From Chara braunii (lineage: Eukaryota > Streptophyta > Charophyceae > Charales > Characeae): a DNA stretch of 27,287 nt. A program made the position numbers and the translations under genes. Within the stretch, counting starts at the first letter, position 1; each line of letters begins with the position of its first letter. The stretch lies in the NCBI GenBank assembly GCA_003427395.1, contig BFEA01001148.1, positions 117,048-144,334 on the forward strand. The letters are read 5' to 3'. This document shows, one piece after another, positions 1 through 9,310 of this stretch. The notes under the pieces are model-generated. The model was not told the origin of the DNA. It did no database searches and saw only the letters and a list, made by a program, of their open reading frames with translations.

Positions 1-76
<76 letters not shown>
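1..76. repeat. (TC)n/(TG)n compound microsatellite
   Basis: The window opens in a TC dinucleotide run to about position 37, which changes directly to a TG run through about 76. Short cysteine-valine open frames across it are artefacts of the dinucleotide repeat. The true left boundary lies outside the window. Confidence 0.97.
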
Positions 77-77
<1 letters not shown>

Positions 78-1080
78 TACCGTGTCTGTGCGTGTTACCG
101 CCAGCCATCCTCGTTTTTCTCTCCCTTGCCGCATAATCACACCGGGAGCTTTTCGACTGAATCTGGCTTCAATTACGGGCAGATTTATTCAGGAAAGTCC
201 TACAGTAGTGTGCGCATGCCCTCCTTAGTGCAAGGACAGCATAGATGGAGCTCTGATGGAGAACACTGCTGGTGGACATTCTAATGAATATCGTAGTCGT
301 TATTAATAATACAGTAATCAGCAGCCTGGACCTTTTTTATAAAAAAAAAAGCAGGTGCATCCGTTTTGAGATCAAATACTATTGGAGACGACGACAGCAA
401 ACATGACGTCAAGGAGGAAGAGAGACAGACGGACAGAACTGAGGATGAAAAGAGCAGAACTGAGAGACAAAGTTGGGCGGCCATGCGCAGATGCAAGCAA
501 GCAGACTGAGATGGCGATCGGGGAGACGCGGAAGCTCACCCGGTCCCGGAGAGAGAGGCACGTCGCTCCTCTCCACAATCGCTGACGGGTTCCGCTCACA
601 ACTGTTGTCTGGGGTGAGGCCGTGGGACGAGAGGGGTAGGGTTACATCTCATCTGGTTGCCAGGAAGACAAGCGGCAACGTCCCACTTGCGCAAATTAGG
701 AGATTTGGGCCGTTGATCTTTGCTATCTACGGTCAGTATGTCTTAATTCGTGCACGTGGGACCTACCGGTAGCCCCAGGACCAGGCCGTGTTGGATGGTG
801 TGGTCCCGGTTTGTAACGTGAGTGATAAAAGGGCGGCCTTCACAATAAGAAGGGGCAGGCGGAATTTGGGGCTCGTAAGACACATGCTCCAATTTAGCAA
901 AACCACTGAACAGGGTTGAAAAAGCTCTAGGCACAGAACGGCCAACTCATAGGCCACTGTCCTGAAGAGTCAGACCCTGCAACAAAGGAACGCTACAAGC
1001 CCACAAAGCCTCACAATCCAAAACGGTACAAAAATCATCAAGCCTAAAAAACTTCGAAGAACAAACCACAAAACTCCCCC
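77..1080. other. Non-coding stretch, no gene recognised
   Basis: Short overlapping frames occur on both strands, none longer than about 100 codons and none with a domain I recognise. A purine-rich patch at 400-470 carries small GACAGA/CAGAACTGAG repeats, and there is an A-run near 340-350. From about 980 the composition becomes CA-rich with repeated AAGCCTA/AAGCCTC words that lead into the tandem repeats at 1081. I see no RNA gene or promoter that I can defend. Confidence 0.5.
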
Positions 1081-1372
1081 AACCCACTATCCTATCTACT
1101 GGCTACCCAAACAACATTTCGCTACCTAAACGGTGCTGCCTAACACGGCAGTTCCGGACCCCCAAACAGGGAACAATAAGCAACAAGCCTAAAAAGCCTC
1201 AAAAAACAAACCCCAGAACTCCGCCAACCTACTATCCTATCTACTAGCTACCCTAACTACACTTCCCTACCTAAACGGGTGCTGCCTAACACGGCAGTCA
1301 ACCTACTATCCTATCTACTAGCTACCCTAACTACACTTCCCTACCTAAACGGGTGCTGCCTAACACGGCAGT
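1081..1372. repeat. Tandem repeat, 74-bp unit, three copies
   Basis: Copies lie at about 1081-1153, 1225-1298 and 1299-1372. The last two are head-to-tail with a 74-bp period and almost no differences. The first is more diverged and is separated by about 70 bp of AAGCCTAAAAAGCCTC-like spacer. Each unit contains the words CTATCCTATCTACT, CTACCTAAACGG and GCTGCCTAACACGGCAG. The array begins about 30 bp beyond the stop codon of the LINE open frame on the minus strand, so it lies where that element's 3' untranslated region would be. Confidence 0.85.
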
Positions 1373-1400
1373 TCGGACCCCCGGACCGGACAAGATTCAG

Positions 1401-2108
1401 TCACAACTCCCTCCGCGTTTCTCCCGACTGCCTTCCTCCTGCGGATGGAAGAACCGAGTGTGCAGGTTCAGGATCTGTTGCCTGATCTTCCCAAAACCAG
1501 TTGTTCAGGGTCAGCTTCCCATTCTCAGAACTCGTAAGCTTTCCCCCTACTCCCCATGTAGCCCTGAACCAATTTGACCAAACCTCCCCCCCTTTCCTTC
1601 TCCAATCCGCCTGGACAATTCGTCTTAATGAGGAACGAGACATATGTCTCAATTCCTTATTCGTCATTTCTCTTCCCTCAAAAATTGACGAGTTCATATT
1701 CTTCCAAATCACCGCACAGCAGACCGCCCTTACGACCTGGGCTCTATATCCTATTCCCTTACTGGTATACAGGGTGTTCGGAATACCGCCAAAGGGGGGC
1801 CATTCTCTATCCCAACTAAGTCCTGGGCCCAGCAGTATTTCCCATTGCTTAGCCCACCAATCCCATATCGGCTTAGAGGCAGGGCAGTCATACCACAGAT
1901 GAGGAGTAGATTCGTAGGCCCAGTTACATCTTCTGCAAGTCAGGTCTATCTTCATTCCCGTCTGTGCAAGATTAACCGCTGATGGGGTGGACAAGAGGGA
2001 CATTAGCCATAAGTTAACTGCCAACCTAGGACAGGGAGACTCCGCCAGTTGTTTCCAGCAGCGTGATAGCTGATGCTCGATTACTTGTGGGTGAAGACTT
2101 GAGTCCAC
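1401..2108 (-). pseudogene. LINE C-terminal zf-RVT domain remnant
   Basis: The 235-codon frame holds a zinc-finger-like motif LTCRRCNWAYESTPHLWYDC with C58, C61, H70 and C75. This is the zf-RVT pattern found at the C terminus of plant LINE ORF2 proteins, followed by the typical W-rich stretch (PIWDWW) and a basic IWK...IF segment. The stop codon (TGA) is at 1403-1401. The start at 2108 is only where the frame opens. Of all the ORF2 parts this is the least damaged. Confidence 0.88.
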
Positions 2109-3099
2109 CGAATCACTGCTACCGACATTGGAGTTTTACCCGGAGTCTGAGCTTGATATCCCAGGTCTACTGAATATGATATCAGTGGCAAGTCTTTTCC
2201 TCCTTGTCCTTTTCCTTTCCACCCACACATCTTTGGGTCCAGATTTAAGTCCTTCAATGGCTTACCTTGAGTGTGCACTTGACATGTCGAGATTCCTTTT
2301 TCGTCACATTGTTCCCAGACTCTGACTTGAGACAGTTGAAAGCCCCAGGGGGGTTGGGAAGATGAATCCAATTCAATCAGATTCGAAGGGCACTGCACAT
2401 TCGTACCTACCCACTTCTGGAATTCTCTTCTGCCTACACTGTCGATACTTGAGAGTTTCTAAAATGTAGGGGTCAGGTCCGGACTTTTGGAAATGTACCA
2501 AGTACCCGGGGGGTCAATGCCGTCAGGGTTCAACAGAACCTTCCACTCCAGTGGGAGGGAGACAAGAATCTCTGAGAAACGTTCCTCCACAAACCAGCAG
2601 GATCCTAAAGGTTCCCGCAAGGCCGCTGCGGAGAGCCATTGCCCTTCCAAATCATTCCACAGGTCAACAAGTCTGAGGACCCCATGTTCAATCCAACTAC
2701 GCCCAAAGTTGTTGCGGGTTAAATCCGCCCCAAACCAGGAACCGTCTGCTTTCCTGATATGAGGATTCTCAATAATGGGCTGCAGCAGGACTTATGTCCC
2801 GTGACAAGAGGGAGCCAAGAGTCAGGTTTCAACCACTTCCATGCAAACATGACTACTTTCCAGAAGTCAGAATTAATGTTTCTATTCTGATATGATGACC
2901 ACAGGAAGCAGGTCCATACGTCTGCAGGGCGAGGCATATTTCATTCATTAGCTATAATGGTTTCTGCAAAGACGATCCAATGGGGTCATTGTGGTGCACT
3001 TATGACTTTAATGAGCCAACGAGCAAGCATAGTCATACTTCTGCGTTGAGGGTCATTCATACCTAAGCCTCCTTCTGACTTTGCAAAAGTTAACAAGTC

Positions 3100-3417
3100 T
3101 CAAGCTACCTTTGATATGAATGCCCCCTGATCGGTCGCGTATGGCTTCCAGACAAACTTAGCTGCCCGACGTCTGATCAGAGTACACAGATGTTTGCCTA
3201 AAGGTCTTACAACAGCCACAAACCACAACAGAGCAAACAGGGCGCCGTTAATTACCATCACTCGCTCATACATAGATAAATGGGGAGTTTTTCCCCACAG
3301 GGTGATTCTTTGTACCACCTTCTGGAGGAGAATTCCCTGTTGGTCGATTGAGCATGACAACAGAAATACTTGAACCCCAAGGAATCTTTCTGACGTATCT
3401 GCTTCAATGCGTTTCAT
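3100..3417 (-). pseudogene. LINE RT thumb/connection segment
   Basis: This 105-codon minus-strand frame contains ERFLGVQVF, LLQKVVQRITLWGKTPHLSMYERVMVIN and RRRAAKFVW. These correspond to the region after the RT catalytic motifs of plant LINEs, usually a 'YLG', 'W....LSL.GR..VI..VL' and 'F.W' pattern. It directly follows the RT frame after a shift between 3472 and 3417. More diverged connection sequence continues toward 2460 in changing frames (for example WLKPDSWLPLV at 2937-2719). Confidence 0.75.
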
Positions 3418-3471
3418 TCCCCAGTTAACACATGGGGTAAATTGACTGGGGAGAAAAAAAAACGACTTAGC

Positions 3472-4320
3472 CTAATTAACCGAGGCTTCTGACAACTCCG
3501 AATACTCATCTAGACAAGATTTAAGAGCTTGTAACGAGCGAGTTGTATTTTGTGAGATCGAGAACAGATCGTCAGCCAGGGCCATAACTTTACAGTGAGC
3601 AGAGTCAACCTTTAATCCTTCTATATCTGTGTGAGCCCTGATGTTGCAGAGGAGGTTTTCCATCTGAAGTACGAAGAGCAAAGGAGCGAGTGGGCGTCCC
3701 TGTCTTAAGGAACGAGTAAGAGCGAACTGTTGAGAGCAGTTGCCATTTACCATGACGACAACAATCAATTGAGAATATAAAGCTACTACCCATCTGCATA
3801 GGTTATCCCCAAAACCGAGATGGCGCAGGGTGGTCAGGACATATGTCCAGTTGACCCTATCATACGCCTTTTCAAGATCCAACATAAGGACAGACATGTC
3901 CAATGCCTTGGTTTGAACCAATTCCAATGCTTCAATTGCGGTGACGATATTGTCGAATATTGACCGGTTCTGTACAAAGGCGGTTTGGTCAGAACCCACC
4001 AAAGTGGGTAAATACCTTCCCAGTTTTCTAGCAAGAATTTTAGTCAAAAGTTTATATGAGAGATTACGTACCGAGATCAGACGCCAGTTCCGAATCTCAT
4101 ACTTATCTCCTTTCTTGTATAGACGAGAAATAATACCGTTACACATGCCTTTTGATAGGCAATCTCCTGTTAACACATTGTTGTATATCTCGACTATGAC
4201 ATCTTTAACTGAGTCTCAAATTAGCAGATACACCTCAACTGGGAGGCCAACGTCTCTCGGGGCTTTCTCTTTAGCCATAGCATGTAGCGTTGTGTAGGCT
4301 TCTTCCGTCGTGATTGGACG
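3472..4320 (-). pseudogene. LINE reverse transcriptase domain remnant
   Basis: The longest open part (4176-3472, 234 codons) shows RT motifs in order: RNWRLISVRNLSYKLLTKIL (canonical NWRPIS...YKI), TAFVQNRSIFDNI, motif A LDLEKAYDRVNW (residues 99-110), motif B RQGRPLAPLLF (canonical RQGCPLSPLLF), and motif C LADD (residues 200-203; usually YADD). Homology continues upstream of 4176 in the same frame as AKEKAPRDVGLPVEVY up to about 4310, interrupted by a TGA at 4218-4216. The first residue of the open segment is therefore not a true start. The frame ends at about 3472, and the thumb continues in another frame from 3417. Confidence 0.93.
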
Positions 4321-4837
4321 GTCTAGATCCAGTTTACCGTGTGTGGGTAGTCTCGCAGAGAAGGCCACCTAATGAAGCGAGCCTTCCGACAGATCTATGT
4401 TAATATATTCCAGAGGACGACGTGTTGTGAGGATATCTTGGTAATACAGAGAGACATATTGACACAGTGAGACTTGCTCTCGAGCCTGCGACAGGGAATG
4501 GTTAAAAGGGTGGGACAGTTCACACATCTGCAGGGAAAGCCTTTTTTGGCAGAAGCCGTTGGGAGGACTCTCACGTCATATGATCGTAGACAACTATCCC
4601 TTTCACTTTAAGGCGTTCCGCACAGACGTCTGACTGGGATTGTTGAAGCGAATCCCATTCTGCCATCAGGCGGACCCTGATTGGGCCCCATAACATATTG
4701 GAGATGGGATGGGCGTTCATTCGGTTCTCGGCGTACTGAATTTTCCTAATTAAGATGAGCTTCTGTTTTTTACGACCTGCTGCTAAGATACGAGAGAAAA
4801 TGCTGAGATGTTTTCATAGGATACGAGATCCCGCGTC

Positions 4838-5640
4838 CTACCATTTAGCTTTAGACTCAAAGAACTCGACATTTGCATTCCAATCATCCCAAAAGCGTGT
4901 CATCCAGTCAACAGTCCCTGACTCTTTCAGAATCTGCGTATTTAGCCTGAAATAGCTCTGGCCCTTTGAAGGTTTCATCGAATTGAAAGTGACCATAACC
5001 GGCTTGTGGTCTGACATGGGGTGAAAGGATTCTTCAACTTTAACTATAACATTCCAAGATTCCACAGAGGTTAGGAAAAAATCCAAACATTTGTGGATAA
5101 CGCCTATACCTTCTCGTTTGTTTGAGAACCATGTGCATCCGGGGGAATCCGGGTGCATGAGCCGATAAGGTTCCACAAGGTCGAGCTCCGACATCAAGTC
5201 TAACAATTCCTTTATGTTTGAACGAACTCTCACTTCCCTCTGGTTATCCAATGACGTATTACAGTCCCCTGCTATAACCAGGTTCTCACAACTTCGAATC
5301 AGAGAGGGAAGTCATAAAACATTCGTTTGCGATCAAAGCAGTCAACCGGAGCATACACTGTAGCCACAATCCATTCCTGGGTTTCAATGCATAATTTTAC
5401 CCATGCCCATCTACCCCATAAATCCACACAATAATCGATAATGTCAAGGTTTGAACTCTTATGAAGGAGGATTGTCACCCCCCTCCTCGATCCCATAGCT
5501 AGGGACCATATCTGAGGTCCATACGGATTGACGGTGGCAGCATGAACTGACCTGCGACTGAAAACTTATCTGCGAGAGGAGTGGCGGGAGACGGTCTCTA
5601 CAACGGTCGAGGTTCAGTTCCAAATTGTAACTTTGGCAGA
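4838..5640 (-). pseudogene. LINE endonuclease domain remnant
   Basis: Minus-strand frames carry features of an APE-like LINE endonuclease. Near 5640 there is a KVTIWN-like start followed by stops. At 5496-5299 a segment reads RRGVTILLHKS and then WIVATVYAP, typical of the central beta strands. At 5290-5257 NLVIAGDCN replaces the usual GGDFN-type motif. At 5251-4838 the end of the domain includes the catalytic-site SDHKPV (residues 80-85 of that segment). A one-base shift near 5310 separates the segments. The early catalytic glutamate motif (QETH-like) is not visible. Not functional as it stands. Confidence 0.85.
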
Positions 5641-5660
5641 ATAAGAGTACGGGTGTTCAT

Positions 5661-6780
5661 CTATTGATCAACACGCTAGGCGCGACTGATTGAGTTAGCG
5701 AGGAGCCATCTGTGAGGCTTGCAGAGCTACCGATTGGTCGGTGTGCTGACTTGCATACCAGTGGAGGATATCTCTCTGCGCGTCCGACTTCATATAACAA
5801 CGTGCGTTTTTCGTGACTCAGTGGGAGATTCAATCTGGCCTCGGTCGTTGTAATGATCGGCTTAGGTGACAAGGAACGACAGAGGAGTCCGCAGATTCAT
5901 CTCGGAGTCAGTGCGTTGCTCATCCTGCTAGAGTAGGGGAGAGTGGGACCCGCCATGGAGACTGCGGACTTGTTGGCCGACAGAAACACTGTCATTTGTC
6001 GAACGAAGAAGTTGAAGGCGGACCACGAGACTACTGGCTTACTTGTTGGTTGGTGTGAAACCATCGTATCAATTGGAGCATGACATGGGAGGTGATAAAG
6101 ATTGCAGGCTTATTTGTTGGCTGTTGTGTTGTTCGTCCTACCGACTGGGGTGGTCAGTGACGAGTCGTAAGCCTGCAACACTTGGGGTTACGAGCATTGT
6201 GCAGTTTAAGATTGTTATTGCAGTCCAGAGGACCGTCAGAAAAGTTAACGACTAGTAGTTCAACTTTCGTTGGCCAAGTCACTGCGCGACCTGGCTCCCA
6301 TTGTCGGACCCTCGGGCGATTCAAAGATTACAAGGCCCTCTCATGGGAGTTGAGTTCGTCCCCCTCCGGTATCTTGAGAGTCTGAAACCCCTCCTTCTAC
6401 CTTTCTTACTCTGAGTCTAGTCCTGTTCTGAGAGGAAGGCGGCAGGCGGGATTGCAACCCGTAGGACCGCAGCAAGACTCTGTGGGGAGTCAGCCCACCA
6501 ATTGCGGGAACTCTGTCGGAACTAAGGAGGAGTTCTGGAGGCAGGGAACTGAGAGGTAAAAAATTTTGTTTTCCCTCTATAAACCCAGTTATGACCCATT
6601 ATTTGTATTCCTAACTATGTTTGACTAAGTATACTAAGTGCATCCCTACTTTGACTTTCAGGATATGATCCAGACTAAGTAAAGGAATGTACGCGTAATG
6701 TCATTTTCAGTTTTATTGTTGGACTGAAAGCAAATTGTGGGATTGCATCTGAGGGAAGAATGAGAGAAAGACGGTTTTGC
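5661..6780. other. Unassigned stretch 5' of the LINE
   Basis: This stretch sits where ORF1 or the 5' untranslated region of the minus-strand LINE would be, but I see no zinc knuckle or other ORF1 signature in any frame. Short direct repeats such as GGCTTACTTGTTGGTTG and GGCTTATTTGTTGGCTG occur near 6035 and 6110. Composition is mixed (about 50% GC) up to 6550 and becomes T/A-rich afterwards. The left border of the hairpin-rich block is not sharply defined here. Confidence 0.4.
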
Positions 6781-6790
6781 TTCAGTTTGA

Positions 6791-7545
6791 CTGGGTCTAT
6801 CAAAGGTTGGGCAAGTCTCCATAAGTTTGGGGAGACCCAGTGCTATGTTTATTTTGAATTGCTTGGAGAACCAAACATGTTTCATAAGTTTGGGTGGACT
6901 GGTTGCTCTGTCTTGTGAGGGCTGACTGTGATTGACTTTTATGGACCAAGCATGTTCCATAAGTTTGGGAGGCTTGGTTGCATTATTTACTTTGGGTTTC
7001 TTTCAATTTCTTTGTGTTCTAAACGAGGAGGTATGAGCATGTTCCATAAGTTTGGGTGGCTCAACCTCTTTCTGTTTTGGTTTTGAGAGAATGAACCAGG
7101 CTGAGGACCAGACATGTTCCATAAGTTTGGGTGGTCTTGGTCCAATGCCACGCATATCATGATGCTGGAACCAAAAGGTTATAAATTGACTATATTTTAT
7201 TACTATCCTGCTTATGAACACGCTAGTCAAACAGGGTTTCATAAGTTTGGGTGGTCTGACTATAGCTTATCACCAACTTAAGAGAGTACTAATTAAGAAT
7301 AAACTTGTGGTAAGAAGGGACAAACTGAATCTTGAGCTAAAGATGATCGGTTCAGTTATATGCTACCTCAAAAAACTAAATGAAGATAATTATATAAAAC
7401 TTGGATACTTAAACAGTTCAGGGCGACTAGGGTGGTCTAGTCTTATGCCCGAATAAGAGAAAAGTTGTTTTGCCCTGTGTTTGTGTATACTTCATGGCTA
7501 AGCTAGACATGTTCCACAAGTTTGGGTGGTCTAGCTTTATGCCTT
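6791..7545 (+). repeat. Array of ~8 hairpins with a shared loop
   Basis: A core close to CATGTTCCATAAGTTTGGG followed by TGG recurs with cores near 6820, 6880, 6955, 7045, 7117, 7236 and 7510. An eighth unit with the core mostly deleted is at 7421-7450. Each core is flanked by a short inverted repeat whose sequence differs between units: GTCTCC/GGAGAC (6815/6831), AACCA/TGGTT (6869/6900), ACCAAGC/GCTTGGT (6945/6972), TGAGC/GCTCA plus GAGGT/ACCTC (7034/7059, 7028/7064), GGACCA+GAC/GTC+TGGTCC (7105-7143), TAGTCA/TGACTA (7224/7257), GACTAG/CTAGTC (7425/7437) and AAGCTAGAC/GTCTAGCTT (7500/7529). The loop is fixed while the stems vary and stay paired. Function is unknown. Strand of action is unproven; plus is used for description. 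Confidence 0.8.
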
Positions 7546-7734
7546 ATGTAAGTTGGGTATAAAGGGATAAATCATTGAAAGACTATATAATATTATTTGA
7601 TAAGGTTAGCTTTGGGCTGGTGAGAGTACTTACCTTTGTAGTTTGGCCTGCATGAGACTGACTATGACCACTACTTAGTCTGAATTTCAATTTGATAGGT
7701 AGTTGCTTTAGTTGTTCGCCACGTGCTGGAGTCA

Positions 7735-8490
7735 TAGGAGTTAGTTTCAATTCTTGCATTTTCTGAGCTAAGTTTTTTTTACTTAGGTAAATTTCTGCAT
7801 TTTCTATGATATTTTATTATACTGTGTCTTATATAAATCTTCGTAAACCACTTTCTCTACGGGAAGAGCTGCCGAAATTTCTGCAAAACCAAGGAGTTAG
7901 TCAAATTTTGGCTTTCAAAAGTTCAGTTGCCTATATTATATACATGGCTGATAAAAATTTGACTTGATAAAAATTTGATAAAAATTTGGGAAGTCTCATT
8001 TTCTAAAGGGAGTGCTGTCAATTTTTTGTTGATTCAAGGAGTTAAACAAAATTGGACTTTGGGAAGTCAAAATTATTTTCTATAATTTTGGACTTAGCTT
8101 TGTATAAATTTTGGAATAACACTTTCTCTACGGGAAGCGCTGCCAAAATTTCTACAAATCTAAGGGGTTAGTTGAACTTTGTCTTGAAGTCGAACTCAAG
8201 TCTGACTTCTGAGTTTTTATCTGACTTAGTATAAATATGTGAAGTTTATCTTTCTAAAGGAGGTGCTGCACAAATTTTTACTAATTCAGGGAGTTAGATA
8301 AAATTTAACTTTTCAGAATTATAGTTTGGACTTTGTTTTCATATTTGAGTTGTTATAAATTCTTGAAAGACACTTTTTCTACGGGAAACGTTACCGAAAT
8401 TCTCTTAGTTCAAAGGAGTTAGATTATATTTTGACAGGTGACAATTCTGACAATCTACTCTGTATAGAGGAGATTCTGTCAAAGGTTTAC
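7735..8490 (+). repeat. Structured ~125-bp tandem repeats, alternating types
   Basis: Five units have cores starting near 7851, 7998, 8122, 8250 and 8373, spaced about 147, 124, 128 and 123 bp. Units 1, 3 and 5 contain TTTCTCTACGGGAA (or a close variant). Units 2 and 4 contain TTTCTAAAGG instead, so the two types alternate. All then have a GCTGC-like word, an A/T-rich arm, and a GGAGTTAG-like box 35-45 bp later; a lone GGAGTTAG at 7737 may be the end of an older unit. Arms around the core can pair, for example AAATTTTGG/CCAAAATTT (8106/8143), with a different but still complementary pair in the next unit (AAATATGTG against CACAAATTT). A terminal hairpin, TTTGACAG/CTGTCAAA, closes the array at 8430-8483. 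Confidence 0.7.
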
Positions 8491-9310
8491 GTTTTTATTA
8501 TGCACTGACTTAGAGGTAGACTCGGACTTAGTTAAGTAAAATGATTATTGATGAAATTGTGATATGGAGATTACTTTCGATTTGGACTCATAGATTGAGT
8601 TTGATTCAGCTTATGGGATTACTTTCGATTTTGACTCAGACTTATTGGTAGACTCAGATTTAGGTTGGGGTTAGGCTTGTCTTTTGTTACAGGTCCTCTT
8701 AAACGTTTGATTCAGAATCGGGATTAGATTCAGCTTGATCCTACAAGAATCACCTTATGTTATCACTGATAACAAGTCGGTTGCCGATTCGTCGGTCTAC
8801 GACTCAAATCCAATTCATCCTCAAATACTCAACGTAAAAAGGTTTTAGCCTTGGTGATTTTTATTGTTTTATTAAGGGTTTCACCCAGACTTTTATTGAA
8901 TAGTCATTTAACAAAGATACTAAGTATTTATTATGGAAGGTTGAGCAAAGGTTGGGGCTTGCATGACTAAAGCGATGGGTATGAGTATAAAAATTGGTTG
9001 AAGTTGATTTCGTGTAGTGTGTGGACTTTTGGTTGACTCTTTGATGTGACTGCGGGTATACTCTGTGGTTCAAATTTTTGGATTTGATTGCATGCGATCA
9101 CACACATATATATGGCTGTGAGGTGTCCCACTTGAATTGTGAGAAGTGATCGTCACATACTTATTCCCCTTTTACATATATACATGTATTTACGTATGTT
9201 GGGTGTCCGCGTGACCCGAAGGGCCTACGCTTAAGAGTTCAATTGAGATTAAGATTGGGAAAGAAGGGAACCCCCCCTCTATTATTTTTGTATGTTGTTT
9301 AAAGATTTTT
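8491..9310. other. Gene-free linker with small repeats and hairpins
   Basis: No credible coding frame. GATTACTTTCGATTT is repeated 48 bp apart (about 8569 and 8617) with GACTCA words around it. Small stems are visible, such as ACTCA/TGAGT at 8586-8600, TTATC/GATAA near 8760 and AGTCG/CGACT near 8776-8804. From about 9090 there are ATATATAC words and a GTGTCCC / GTGTCCG pair. This stretch joins the tandem-unit array to the GC-rich structured block. Confidence 0.45.

Larger units (their letters stand above)
1401..5660 (-). pseudogene. Decayed LINE (non-LTR retrotransposon) ORF2
   Basis: Read on the minus strand, successive open segments match the parts of a plant L1-like ORF2 in the right order over about 4.2 kb: APE-type endonuclease (about 5640-4838), reverse transcriptase (about 4320-3472), RT thumb/connection (3417-3100 and on through about 2460), and a C-terminal zf-RVT zinc finger (2108-1401). 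ORF2 normally copies its own mRNA at a nick made by the endonuclease. Here the frame is broken: a frameshift near 5310, an in-frame TGA at 4218-4216, and several shifts between 3470 and 2100, so no full protein can be made. The total length fits a nearly full-length ORF2 of about 1,400 codons. No ORF1 or clear poly(A) tail and target duplication was recognised. Identification as a LINE is firm; the clade is inferred from the zf-RVT tail. Confidence 0.9.

Noticed and set aside
40-284. Cys-Val repeat proteins at the left edge
   Set aside because: Translation of the TG microsatellite.
6658-7242. Minus-strand open frames with repeated PPKLMEH peptides
   Set aside because: The peptide is the translation of the shared hairpin-loop core in one frame. 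Spacing between units is not a multiple of three overall, the two frames are separate, and no other protein feature is present.
6791-7545. CRISPR array
   Set aside because: Repeats are unevenly spaced (about 60-270 bp), the constant part is the loop rather than the whole repeat, no cas genes are present, and the context is eukaryotic.
7851-8490. Hammerhead ribozyme or retrozyme
   Set aside because: GAAA occurs, but no CTGATGA core at the needed distance was found. GCTGATAAAAATTTG near 7947 does not fit.
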